The position numbers were made by a program, and so were the translations under genes. The notes under the pieces were generated by a model, which saw nothing but the letters and a program-made list of their open reading frames with translations, had not been told where the DNA came from and made no database searches. This document shows, piece by piece, positions 19,151 to 27,559 of a stretch of DNA of 64,000 nt. Source of the stretch: Tessaracoccus defluvii (GTDB taxonomy: Bacteria; Actinomycetota; Actinomycetes; Propionibacteriales; Propionibacteriaceae); contig NZ_CP060789.1 of the NCBI RefSeq assembly GCF_014489575.1, positions 124,001-188,000 on the forward strand. The letters run 5' to 3'. Position 1 is the first letter of the stretch. Every line of letters starts with the position of its first letter.

Positions 19151-20401
19151 TCAGCTGAGGAAGCCTGCCCCCACCGTCTTGTTCGTGGCCTCGTCGACGA
19201 GGATGACGGACCCTGTCTCCCGGTTGCGCTGGTAGCGGTCCATCATCAGCGGCCGGGTGCAACGCATCCGCACGCGTCCGATGTCGTTGAGACCCAGCGA
19301 ATCGACGCCCTCCACTCGGTGCAGGGTGTTGATGTCGACCCGGTAGAGGACCTCCTTGATCTTGACGCGTGCCCACGCCGTCGTGTGTTTGACGGCGAGG
19401 GTGCGGCCGGGCGTGAGCCGGGTCGTCTCGTCCATCCAGCACACGCGTAGATCCAGGTCCTGGATCTGCTCGGTCGGGTTCTCGGGGCGCACCAGGACGT
19501 CTCCGCGGGAGATGTCCAGCTCGTCGGAGAGGCGCAGCACCACCGACATCGGCGGGTAGGCCTTCTTGAGTGGGCCGGACGGCCCGTCGATGCCCTCGAC
19601 GGTGGTGGTGAAGCCGCTGGGCAGCACCATGATGTCGTCGCCGACCTTGATGACGCCGCTCGCCACGGCACCGGCGTAGCCGCGGTAGTCACGCACCTTC
19701 GACTGCTGTGGCCGGATGACGTACTGGACGGGGAAGCGGACATCGACAAGGTTGCGGTCGCTGGACACGTGCAGGTTCTCTAGGTGGTACAGCAGTGTCG
19801 GCCCGTCGTACCAGCCCAGATGTTCGCTGTGGCGGGTCACGTTGTCGCCCATCAGCGCCGAGATGGGGATGAAGGTGAGATCGGGCACGTTCAGGCGGGT
19901 GGCGAAGGCGGTGAACTCGCTCACCACAGCCTGATAGGCCGCCTCGGAGTAGTCGACGAGGTCCATCTTGTTGACGCACACCACCAGGTGCCGTACACCT
20001 AACAGCGTGGTCAGGAAGGCGTGTCGGCGGCTCTGCTCGGTCATCCCGTGGCGCACGTCGATCAGGATCAGGGCTGCGTCCGCGGTCGACGCCCCGGTCA
20101 CCATGTTGCGTGTGTACTGGGGATGTCCGGGGGTGTCCGCGATGATGAATTTGCGCCGGGGAGTGGCGAAGTAGCGGTAGGCGACGTCGATGGTGATGCC
20201 CTGCTCACGCTCAGCCCGGAGGCCGTCGGTGAGCAGCGCGAGGTCGACGTAGTCGTCGCCCCGCAGGCGGCTGACCCGCTCGACGGCCTCGTACTGGTCG
20301 ACGAAGATGCCCTTCGAGTCGTAGAGCAGGCGTCCGATCAGGGTCGACTTGCCATCATCCACGCTGCCGGCGGTGGCGAAGCGAAGCAGTCCTCGTGACA
20401 T
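19151..20401 (-). CDS. cysN: Sulfate adenylyltransferase large (GTPase) subunit
   Basis: A 416-residue EF-Tu-like GTPase that drives APS formation by CysD. The G1 loop is GSVDDGKST, the switch region is REQGITIDVAYR, G3 is DTPGHPQY and G4 is NKMDLVD. Two beta-barrel domains follow. There is no fused APS kinase at the C-terminus; the kinase is a separate gene here. The ATG overlaps the cysD stop (TGATG). In this locus no cysH, cysI or other sulfate-reduction gene appears, so the product is likely spent on sulfation. Confidence 0.95.
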   Translation of the reverse strand: MSRGLLRFATAGSVDDGKSTLIGRLLYDSKGIFVDQYEAVERVSRLRGDDYVDLALLTDGLRAEREQGITIDVAYRYFATPRRKFIIADTPGHPQYTRNMVTGASTADAALILIDVRHGMTEQSRRHAFLTTLLGVRHLVVCVNKMDLVDYSEAAYQAVVSEFTAFATRLNVPDLTFIPISALMGDNVTRHSEHLGWYDGPTLLYHLENLHVSSDRNLVDVRFPVQYVIRPQQSKVRDYRGYAGAVASGVIKVGDDIMVLPSGFTTTVEGIDGPSGPLKKAYPPMSVVLRLSDELDISRGDVLVRPENPTEQIQDLDLRVCWMDETTRLTPGRTLAVKHTTAWARVKIKEVLYRVDINTLHRVEGVDSLGLNDIGRVRMRCTRPLMMDRYQRNRETGSVILVDEATNKTVGAGFLS

Positions 20402-21303
20402 CAGAAGTACCCCTCTTTCTTCCTGTCTTCCATTGCGGCCTCGCTGACCCGGTCGTCGCCGCGCGTCGCGCCGCGCTCCGTGTAGCGGGTCACCGCGATC
20501 TCTTCCACGATCTTCTCGTTGGTGTCGGCCTGCGACTCGACGGCGGCCGTCAGGTTGGCGTCGCCCATGGTGCGGTAGCGCACCGCCCGGCGCGTCACCG
20601 TCTCGTTCTCCCGGGCAGGGACGAACTCGTTGACGACGTAGAGCATCGAGTCGCGCTCGACGACATCCCGCTCCGCGGCGTAGTAGAGCTCGGGGATGGG
20701 CAGGTCTTCGTGGGCGATGTACGCCCAGGTGTCGAGCTCCGTCCAGTTGGACAGGGGGAAGACCCGGATGCTCTCGCCCTGGTTGACCTTTCCGTTGTAC
20801 AGCCGCCACAGCTCCGGCCGCTGGTTCTTCGGGTCCCACTGACCGAACTCGTCACGGAACGAGAAGACGCGTTCCTTGGCCCTGGCCTTCTCCTCGTCGC
20901 GGCGGGCGCCGCCGAACAGGGCGTCGATGCCGTGGGCCTCTGCCGCACGCAGCAGTACCGGCGTCTGGATGCGGTTGCGGGATCCGCCGGGGGCCTCCTG
21001 CACGAACCCCTCGGCGATGGCGTCGGGTACGGAGGCCACGATCAACTCGACCTCGAGTTCGGCGATCCACCTGTCACGGAACCGTAGGACCTCGGGAAAA
21101 TTCAGCCCGGTGTCGACGTGCATGAACGGGAACGGGATCCGTGCGGGCTGGAACGCCTTGCGGGCCAACGCGCTCATCACGACGGAATCCTTGCCGCCTG
21201 AGAACAGGAGGCAGGGATGGCGCATCTCTGCCGCGACCTCACGGATGATGTGGATGCTCTCCGCCTCCAGCTCTTGCAGATGGCTCAGAGTCAACTTGCC
21301 CAT
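20401..21303 (-). CDS. cysD: Sulfate adenylyltransferase small subunit
   Basis: A 300-residue member of the PP-loop ATP pyrophosphatase family that makes APS from ATP and sulfate. The PP-loop is LLFSGGKDSVVM at about residues 32-43. HVDTGLNFPEVL and the C-terminal RKKEGYF are diagnostic. The frame is open upstream, but the ATG at 21303 is the conserved start. The last codons of cysQ overlap it by 13 nt, so translation is coupled. Confidence 0.96.
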   Translation of the reverse strand: MGKLTLSHLQELEAESIHIIREVAAEMRHPCLLFSGGKDSVVMSALARKAFQPARIPFPFMHVDTGLNFPEVLRFRDRWIAELEVELIVASVPDAIAEGFVQEAPGGSRNRIQTPVLLRAAEAHGIDALFGGARRDEEKARAKERVFSFRDEFGQWDPKNQRPELWRLYNGKVNQGESIRVFPLSNWTELDTWAYIAHEDLPIPELYYAAERDVVERDSMLYVVNEFVPARENETVTRRAVRYRTMGDANLTAAVESQADTNEKIVEEIAVTRYTERGATRGDDRVSEAAMEDRKKEGYF

Positions 21304-22064
21304 TTTTCTCCCTCCAGGGTGCGAATCAGCGCCAGCAGGCTGGCAGCCCTGTCCCGGCGACAGACGACGAGATCGGGCAGCCAGGGTGAGGCGGCGTTGT
21401 AGATGAGTGGCGAGCCGTCGATGCGGCTGGCGTGCAGGCCGACCCCGAGGGCGACGGCGGCCGGGGCGGCGGAGTCCCACTCATATTGGCCGCCGGCGTG
21501 GACATAGGCGTCGACGTCGCCGGTGACCACCGCCATCGTCTTGACCCCGGCCGACCCCATGGCCACGAACTCCACGGGCACGGCGTCGGCCAGATCACGC
21601 ACGAGCCCCGGGGGGCGCGTGCGGCTGACGGCTATCCGCAGGGGGCCGTCCCCCGTCCCCGGTGAGGGGAGCGGGGGATCATCGGAGCGGTAGACGAGGC
21701 TGCGGGCCGGCAGCCCGACGGCTCCGCCCGCCAACCCGACGGCTCTGGTCCAGAGGGCCACGTGGACGGCGTAGTCGTCGCGCCACCGGCCATCAGATGC
21801 CCGCTCGGCGAACTCGCGGCTACCGTCGAGTGGGTCGATGATCCAGACGCGGTCGGCCTCGAGCCGGGCCGGATTGTCCGCGGATTCCTCCGAGAGCACC
21901 GCATCGTGCGGGCGCTCGGCGGCCAGCCGCGCCAGAAGGTACCGGTTCGAGGCGAGGTCGCCCTCGGTGCCGGTCGGGGATCCCCTGCGTCGCAGCCCCT
22001 CGAGCAGTTCACCTGCGCCGGTCGCGAGCGACGCGGCCAGCTCCAGGTCAGGATCGACAGGCAT
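21291..22064 (-). CDS. cysQ: 3'(2'),5'-bisphosphate nucleotidase, CysQ type
   Basis: A 257-residue FIG-superfamily phosphatase that turns PAP, the by-product of sulfotransferases, into AMP. The metal-binding motifs are SEESAD near residue 65, IDPLDGSREF near residue 85 and WDSAAPAAV near residue 210. It sits in the middle of the PAPS synthesis genes, which favours the PAP role over inositol phosphatase. It overlaps cysD downstream and cysC upstream by a few bases. Confidence 0.88.
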   Translation of the reverse strand: MPVDPDLELAASLATGAGELLEGLRRRGSPTGTEGDLASNRYLLARLAAERPHDAVLSEESADNPARLEADRVWIIDPLDGSREFAERASDGRWRDDYAVHVALWTRAVGLAGGAVGLPARSLVYRSDDPPLPSPGTGDGPLRIAVSRTRPPGLVRDLADAVPVEFVAMGSAGVKTMAVVTGDVDAYVHAGGQYEWDSAAPAAVALGVGLHASRIDGSPLIYNAASPWLPDLVVCRRDRAASLLALIRTLEGEKWAS

Positions 22065-22935
22065 CAGTTGCCTCCTTCCGGCGTGAGAACGGCGGCGATC
22101 TGTTCGGCCGCCTCCTCGGGGGTGTGGGTGGTCGTGTCCACGGTCACCGTCGGCTGCTGCGGCTCCTCGTACGGCGCCGAGACGCCGGTGAAGTTCTCCA
22201 GCAGGCCGGAGCGCGCCAGCGAGTAGAGTCCCTTGCGGTCCCGCGCCTCGCAGTCCGCCAGCGGAGTGGCCAGCCACACCTCCACGAAGGTGGCGCCAGC
22301 GCGTTCGGCCATGCCGCGGGCCTCGGCGCGTTGCTCCGCGTAGGGGGCGATGAGCGCGGTGATCGCGATGCCACCGGCTCCGGCGAGCAGGGAGGCCACC
22401 CAGGACACTCTCCGCACGTTCGTCGCCCTGCTCGCCTCGTCGAAGCCGAGGTCGGGGGAGAGGAAGCGGCGTACATCGTCGCCGTCCAGCAACGTCACGG
22501 GTCTCGGATCGCCGACGAGTCGCTCGCGCAGGGCCCGCCCCACCGTGGACTTGCCCGCCCCGGACAGCCCGGTCAGAAAGACGACGGCCCGCCCCTGCTC
22601 GGCGGTGCGGCCGGCTCGGGATGCGTCGCAGGCAGTTCGGCGGCCAGCAGGTCGACCGCGCCCGGCAGGTGCCAGTCGATCTCCTCGACCGGGCGCAGAC
22701 TCTGCGCCTCCAGCCTGTCACCGGTGAGAGTCGCCACCAGCAGAGGGGTGCTGTCGGGGTCACGGACCACGAAAGTCCGGGCCCGGCCCACGGCTCGGCG
22801 ACCGGCCTGGGTCAGGCGCAGGGGGGTGCCGAGCCGCCCCTGCTGGAACAGCTCGACTCGGGCCAGGTCGGATCCGCGGACGAACAGCGAGGGCAGTGAG
22901 GCGATCCACGCCCAGTCGGGATGTCGGTCAGGCAT
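22064..22935 (-). pseudogene. cysC: Adenylylsulfate (APS) kinase with extra N-terminal domain, one-base frameshift
   Basis: The C-terminal part is APS kinase, which makes PAPS: FLTGLSGAGKST is the P-loop, then LDGDDVRRFLSPDLGF and ENFTGVSAPYEEP. No start codon precedes the P-loop in its own frame. Instead a 121-codon frame begins at ATG 22935 (MPDRHPDWAWIASLPSLFVR...) and ends just before it. Adding one C/G to the run at 22592-22595 joins the two as SRG-RAVVFLTG, giving 290 residues. The N-terminal 110 residues look like a PUA-type domain akin to the front of ATP sulfurylases, with LFQQGRLGTPLRL and VRDPDSTPLLVATL. I cannot name it firmly. The start overlaps the flippase stop by 8 nt. Confidence 0.75.
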
Positions 22936-24448
22936 TCCTCCTCCTTCCGGGAAGCAGAGCGCGCAGCGCTCGGAGCCGGAGGACCGAGCGGTTGCGCCAG
23001 AGGGCGGCGGCGTAGACGCAACCGCCCAGGACAAGGAGTCCGATGAGGGTGAACACGTTCGCATGGCCGGTCAGCGTCAGGATCGCGCCCGGAACCGCGA
23101 AGGCCACGACCGCACTGACGGCGACGATGACGCTCGCCCGGGAGATGGGGCTGAGCCCGACGTGCAGCCCGACCTGGACGTAGGCGAGCACGGACTTGGT
23201 CACGATGGCGGCGCACCAGGCTACTGCCGCCCCGAGGATCCCGAGCGGAGGGATCAGCACCAGGCAGCCGACGAGGTCGATCACCAGCGCGGCGAGGGCG
23301 TTCCCGAGGCTCAGCCAGCTGCGTCCCGCCATCAGGAGGATGGTGTCGATCGGCCCGGCGGCGATGCCGACGAGCATGCCGACCGCCATCACGAGCACGA
23401 CGGCCACGCCGTCGGCCGCGAAGCCGCTGCCGAACAGCTGCAGGTAGACCCCGGCCATCGAGGCCACCACCAGGTAGATGGGCCAGGCGACGGCGATGTT
23501 CCAGGCCGTGGTCGTGCGAAAGACCTCACCGAGGGCCGCTCTCTGCTCGGTGGCCAGCAGGTGGGTGAAGCGGGGCTGCACCACCTGGGCGATGGCCTGC
23601 TGTCCGAGTTGCCCCAGCGGCACGAACCGCGTTGCCGCTGTGTAGACGGCGGCGGCCGCCGGGGTGAGCATCGCGGCGATGAGGATGATGTCGAGGCGCT
23701 GCACGATCAGCTGGGCCACCTGGGCAATGCTCCGTGGGGCCGTGAACAGCCAGAACTCCCGCACCGCACCAGGAGCCCTGCCCCGGGGCGCGTCCGCCGG
23801 GAACGTCCGTCTCGTGACGCGCAGCAGCCCGATGACGGCGACGGGGGCCAGCAGGACGGCGGGTGCCACCCACGCCACCGCCAGCGGGATGAGGCCGGTG
23901 GCGGCCGCGGCGCAGGCCGCGACGAGCCCCAGCTGCATCAGGCTGCGGGCGAGCTTGTCGATCAGCACCGTCTGGGCGATGTTGGCGAAGGCCCGGCTCG
24001 CTCCCAGCGCCCAGTGGCCCACAGCGGCGGCGACCACGGCGACCGAGAAGACACGGATCAGGCCCGGGCCCTCGTCCCCGGAGATGCCGATGGCCACCGC
24101 GATCGGGGCGGCGGCGACCCAGAGCCCGACCGCTGCGACGGCACTGACCGTGACGGTTACCAGCGCCGTGTTGCTGAGGCAGGCCCGCGCCCAGTCCCAC
24201 CGACCCTCGGCGACGTGGCGCAGGACGAACCGTCCGAGCCCGGTCTCGATGCCGAGACCGGCGACGGCCAGCACGATGAGGAACAGGGAGGAGGCGCTGA
24301 ACAGCGCGCCGGCGTCGTCCTTCGAGAAGGCCTGGGTGATGACCACGACGACGGCGAAGTTGGCGACGGCCGCCACGCCTGCCCCGGCGAGCGCCGCGGT
24401 GCCGCCCCGGGCTATCCGCTCGAGCTGGCTCCCCGCGACGCTGGACAT
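22928..24448 (-). CDS. Wzx-type polysaccharide flippase
   Basis: A 506-residue MATE/MOP-superfamily protein with about 12-14 hydrophobic spans. It would flip undecaprenyl-linked repeat units across the membrane. The family pattern FSKDDAGALFSASSLFLI, the FVPLGQLGQQAIAQVVQPRF segment and the general layout match PST-type exporters. It lies between a Wzz-type gene and the PAPS genes, with one-to-few-base junctions, so it belongs to one polysaccharide operon. Substrate specificity cannot be read from the sequence. Confidence 0.8.
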   Translation of the reverse strand: MSSVAGSQLERIARGGTAALAGAGVAAVANFAVVVVITQAFSKDDAGALFSASSLFLIVLAVAGLGIETGLGRFVLRHVAEGRWDWARACLSNTALVTVTVSAVAAVGLWVAAAPIAVAIGISGDEGPGLIRVFSVAVVAAAVGHWALGASRAFANIAQTVLIDKLARSLMQLGLVAACAAAATGLIPLAVAWVAPAVLLAPVAVIGLLRVTRRTFPADAPRGRAPGAVREFWLFTAPRSIAQVAQLIVQRLDIILIAAMLTPAAAAVYTAATRFVPLGQLGQQAIAQVVQPRFTHLLATEQRAALGEVFRTTTAWNIAVAWPIYLVVASMAGVYLQLFGSGFAADGVAVVLVMAVGMLVGIAAGPIDTILLMAGRSWLSLGNALAALVIDLVGCLVLIPPLGILGAAVAWCAAIVTKSVLAYVQVGLHVGLSPISRASVIVAVSAVVAFAVPGAILTLTGHANVFTLIGLLVLGGCVYAAALWRNRSVLRLRALRALLPGRRRNA

Positions 24449-25807
24449 CTAGATCCGCCTCACCACAACCGCGCCGAGTGCGCGTTCCGCCCACCTGCCG
24501 GCGCCGCGGGGCGCCGCGTCGGCCGTCTCCAGGATGACGCGGTCGGCGAGGGGACCGACGGCCGTCGCGGCATACGAGTCCTCCCCTCCCGCGGCGATGA
24601 GGACGATGTCCGCCTGCTCTCGCAGGGACTGCACGAGAGCGCCCATGCGGGGGGAAAGCAGACGGTCCTCGGACCCGTCCAGATCGCCACGGGCGATGAG
24701 TGTGTGCGGCGCACTGATTTCGATGTCGGCGGCGTCGTCGGCGAGGAGATCGGCGAGCGTGGCGTCCACCGCGCCGTCGCGGCAGGCGCCGGAGGTGTCG
24801 ACGACCACCGTCGCGTTCCCCGTGGCGGCGACGGCACGGGCGAGGTGGTCGACTGTACGGGGAGGCTCGCCGTCGAGGGTGGCCACGAGCCAGGTCAGGG
24901 GGCGGCGGGTGTCGGCGGTCAGCGCCGCGAGGGCGAGGCCGCGCAGTGACCCGGAGACCGGCTCGGCATCGTGTGTGGCGAGATCCTCGGGGCCGAGGGA
25001 GGCCAGGAGAGGCAGCCGGATCGCGCCCAGCGGGCCGAAGGGACGCCGCCGGAGGAGGTGGATGAGGGCACCGAGGAGGAAGCCCGCGACGAGACCCGCG
25101 GCTGCCAGTGCCCACCACTCGCGCCAGGTGGGCGGCGCCTGCACCCGTGCGGGCGTCACCACCTGTCCCGGATCGAAGGGCCCTGCCCGGAGTTGCGCGA
25201 CGCGCGACTGGAGAGACACCAGCTGCGTGTTGATCGTGTTGAGCTGCGCGGTCAGGCTGATGACCTGTTCGGCGGGGGCCGCGGACAGCTGCTCCTGGAC
25301 GGCGTCGCGTTCCTCCTGCCGCGCGGTGATGTCCTCGCGGAGTCGGTTGATCTGCATCTCCGACTGGCTGACTGCGCGGTCGCGGCGGGCCGCGAGGAAG
25401 TCGACGGCGAAGGCCTGTGCGAGTTCGGCTGCCGCCTCGGGGCGGCGCGTGGCCACTGCGATGCGGATCAGCTGGGTGTTGGTGGGGACGGTGATCGTGA
25501 GGCTGCCCACCAGGGCGTCCGGCGTGAAGTCGGTGCCCGTCGAGGCGATCACCCGGTTCACGACCTCCTCCGAGCTCACCAGCTGGGCTTCGGTGACCAT
25601 ATTCGTGAGGTTGTCGCCGCGGGTGCTGGTGGAGAAGGGGTTCCCGTCGAGGGGATTGAGCAGGATCGTTGCCATGGCCTCCGAACCGGCCGGACGCAGC
25701 AGGCCCGCCGCCGCACCGGCAATCCCACCGAGCAGTGCGAGCACGAGCGCGGCCACGAGCGCGCGGCGCCGCGAACGCCAACGGTGCCCCCGCTCGGATC
25801 CGGCCAT
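24449..25807 (-). CDS. Wzz-type chain-length protein with degenerate tyrosine-kinase-like domain
   Basis: 452 residues. An N-terminal transmembrane span (about 16-37) is followed by a Wzz periplasmic domain with a coiled-coil hairpin (about 145-200), then a second span (about 225-248). The cytoplasmic C-terminal part has the layout of a BY-kinase (VVVDTSGACRDG, then ADIVLIAAGG), but the Walker A site is replaced by LDGEPPRTV with no Gly-Lys-Ser/Thr. There is no tyrosine cluster at the end. It probably regulates chain length without kinase activity. TACTGT at 25850-25855 may be its -10. Confidence 0.75.
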   Translation of the reverse strand: MAGSERGHRWRSRRRALVAALVLALLGGIAGAAAGLLRPAGSEAMATILLNPLDGNPFSTSTRGDNLTNMVTEAQLVSSEEVVNRVIASTGTDFTPDALVGSLTITVPTNTQLIRIAVATRRPEAAAELAQAFAVDFLAARRDRAVSQSEMQINRLREDITARQEERDAVQEQLSAAPAEQVISLTAQLNTINTQLVSLQSRVAQLRAGPFDPGQVVTPARVQAPPTWREWWALAAAGLVAGFLLGALIHLLRRRPFGPLGAIRLPLLASLGPEDLATHDAEPVSGSLRGLALAALTADTRRPLTWLVATLDGEPPRTVDHLARAVAATGNATVVVDTSGACRDGAVDATLADLLADDAADIEISAPHTLIARGDLDGSEDRLLSPRMGALVQSLREQADIVLIAAGGEDSYAATAVGPLADRVILETADAAPRGAGRWAERALGAVVVRRI

Positions 25808-25838
25808 GTCGTACCCCCACCATCTACGCTCCAGCCGC

Positions 25839-25891
25839 GGAATGTCGGGACAGTATCACGCGGTGGGGCGTCATTCGGGGAATGTCAGGAC
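25839..25891. repeat. Direct repeats GGAATGTCRGGAC, 40 bp apart
   Basis: GGAATGTCGGGAC (25839-25851) and GGAATGTCAGGAC (25879-25891) differ at one base. The first abuts the putative -10 of the Wzz-type gene; the second runs into the terminator stem. They may be regulator sites or chance. Confidence 0.35.
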
Positions 25892-25918
25892 CCCCTCCGC
25901 GGTGCGGAGGGGGTCCTG
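25886..25918 (-). terminator. Terminator after the secreted GH26-like gene
   Basis: A perfect 15-bp stem CAGGACCCCCTCCGC with a GGT loop, 20 bases past the stop of the minus-strand gene to its right. It isolates that gene from the Wzz-type promoter. Confidence 0.8.
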
Positions 25919-25937
25919 ATAACGGGTTACCGCAGGA

Positions 25938-27386
25938 TCACTGCTTCGGGAAGGTAGGCGAGGCCTTGAGAGCCCGGCCGAAATCAGCCTTCTTCGCAGC
26001 GGTGGTCAGGTTGTAGCTCTGCTTCAGATTCAGGTGGCTGTCGAAGTAGGACATGGCGATGGCGCCGGTGTCCTGCAGCTCCTGGCGGGTGGTGGAGATC
26101 CAGTTCGGGTAGTCGAGCGCCCCGGGATCGCTCACGCCGGTCTCGGCGAGGCCCCACTCCACGTCCTTGGTCTTCGCCCAGGCGGAGATCTTGTCGAAGT
26201 ACTTCGACTTGAGGCTCGCCTCGGGGTACTTGGTGACGCCGTTCGACGTGGTGGCGTAGAAGCTGTAGATGTCGAAGCCGGCGACGTCGACCTTCGTGTT
26301 GGGCCACATGTTCTCGATGCGGTACTCGGCCGGGCCGTACCACTGGTTCCAGCCGGTCAGCACGACGGAGAACGCGACGTTGTCAGAGCCGCTACGCACG
26401 ATCGGGCCGAGGCGCTCCTGCATGCGCTTCCACTCTTTGATGTCACCGTCCTTCTCGGGCTCGTGGTGGAAGGCCAGCCAGACGGGACCCTCGAGGGCGT
26501 CGAGCTGCTTGACCAGGTCCTTGGCCCAGGCGTCACCCTTTCCGTTGGCCATGTCGGTCCAGGAGTAGGGCAGCTTGAAGCTGATCCACGGGATCCGGCC
26601 GGCGGCGAGGTCCGTCTTGGAGACGGAGACGGCCTTGCTGACCTGGGTGCCCTGGTAGTAGGTGCGGCGGACGCCGAAACGCTGGCCCAGCGATGCCTCG
26701 AACGCGGAGGGATCGGTGTTGCTGCCGTGGGCCGCGCCGACGAGCGGAGCGCAGTCACCGAGGCCGCGCAGGTCGAGGCGGCAGCCGTCGGAGAGCGTGT
26801 AGCCGGGGGTCTGAACGGGCGGAGGAGTCACCGTCTCCTGGCCGGAGGTCAAGGTGACGTCGTCCACGATGATGTCCTGGCCGGGGCCGACATTCCAGGC
26901 CACGACGTTGACGTCGAGGGCGTTGGCCGCCTTCGTCGTGGTGAAGTTGAGCTTCACCGTCTGCCAGGTGTTGGCCGACGACACGGTGTAGCCGGCCGCG
27001 TGGCTGATGGAGGAGCCGCCGCCGACCTCACGGACGCGCAGCTGGCCCTTGGTGCCGGCTGTGGTGGCCCGGACGCGGGCGGTGGCCGTGTACTCGACAC
27101 CGGCGGCGCCGTTCGTGACGGTGTTCGTGGCGTCGTTCAGGGCGACGGTGTTGCCGGCCTTGGTCGCGCGGATCAGCGCGGCTGGGTTGCCGGAGATCGA
27201 GGTGGCTGAGAGCGTCGCTGTGGAGGTGTTGACCTTCCAGCCCGTGGTTGAGTTAGAGAAGTCGGGGTTCTTGACCAGGTTCGCGGGAGCGGCGAACGCG
27301 GGCGTCGTCGGGAGGACGGCGGCGGTCAGACCAGCGGCCAGCAGCGCCACCGTGAAGCGGCGAGCGGTCTTGGGGGAACGCGGCAT
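25938..27386 (-). CDS. Secreted GH26-like glycoside hydrolase with N-terminal carbohydrate-binding module
   Basis: 482 residues. There is a signal peptide with cleavage near residue 32 (PAFA-AP). A CBM4/9-like jelly roll follows at about 35-185 (NLVKNPDFSNSTTGW at its front, DIIVDDVTL at its back). The catalytic part from about 200 is GH26-like: WLAFHHEPEKD holds the expected His-Glu acid/base, FDIYSF follows, and WGLAETGV holds the nucleophile Glu. GH26 enzymes cut beta-mannans and some mixed-linkage glycans. Inside a polysaccharide locus it may trim or release the organism's own polymer. An inverted-repeat operator and TAGGAT -10 lie upstream. Confidence 0.7.
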   Translation of the reverse strand: MPRSPKTARRFTVALLAAGLTAAVLPTTPAFAAPANLVKNPDFSNSTTGWKVNTSTATLSATSISGNPAALIRATKAGNTVALNDATNTVTNGAAGVEYTATARVRATTAGTKGQLRVREVGGGSSISHAAGYTVSSANTWQTVKLNFTTTKAANALDVNVVAWNVGPGQDIIVDDVTLTSGQETVTPPPVQTPGYTLSDGCRLDLRGLGDCAPLVGAAHGSNTDPSAFEASLGQRFGVRRTYYQGTQVSKAVSVSKTDLAAGRIPWISFKLPYSWTDMANGKGDAWAKDLVKQLDALEGPVWLAFHHEPEKDGDIKEWKRMQERLGPIVRSGSDNVAFSVVLTGWNQWYGPAEYRIENMWPNTKVDVAGFDIYSFYATTSNGVTKYPEASLKSKYFDKISAWAKTKDVEWGLAETGVSDPGALDYPNWISTTRQELQDTGAIAMSYFDSHLNLKQSYNLTTAAKKADFGRALKASPTFPKQ

Positions 27387-27447
27387 TTCGAGTCTTTCGG
27401 GTAGGGGAGCGGACTTGCGTACTGAGAGTAAGCCTCACCTGTGAGAA

Positions 27448-27453
27448 ATCCTA
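27448..27453 (-). promoter_or_regulatory. -10 box for the GH26-like gene
   Basis: TAGGAT on the minus strand (27453 down to 27448) fits TANNNT and lies next to the inverted repeat at 27456-27488. A regulator bound there would overlap the -35 to -10 region. Confidence 0.45.
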
Positions 27454-27455
27454 AT

Positions 27456-27488
27456 TTTTCTCAGGTTGAGTCTGTGAACCTGAGAAAA
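27456..27488. promoter_or_regulatory. Operator-like inverted repeat between divergent genes
   Basis: TTTTCTCAGGTT (27456-27467) and AACCTGAGAAAA (27477-27488) form a perfect 12-bp inverted repeat with a 9-nt spacer. A related third half-site ACCTGTGAGAAAT lies at 27438-27450. The position between the -10 boxes of two divergent genes fits a shared regulator. A hairpin with A/T ends could also act as a terminator, but no gene reads into it. Confidence 0.5.
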
Positions 27489-27518
27489 CAGGTGCTCGTC
27501 ACGGGAGCGGGTCGGCCC

Positions 27519-27524
27519 TAGACT
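27519..27524 (+). promoter_or_regulatory. -10 box for the lipoprotein gene
   Basis: TAGACT lies 35 nt before the ATG at 27560. GGGGAGGAG at 27546-27554 is a clear ribosome site. Confidence 0.45.
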
Positions 27525-27559
27525 GAGTAGTCAAGTCTACGTTCTGGGGAGGAGCGGCC

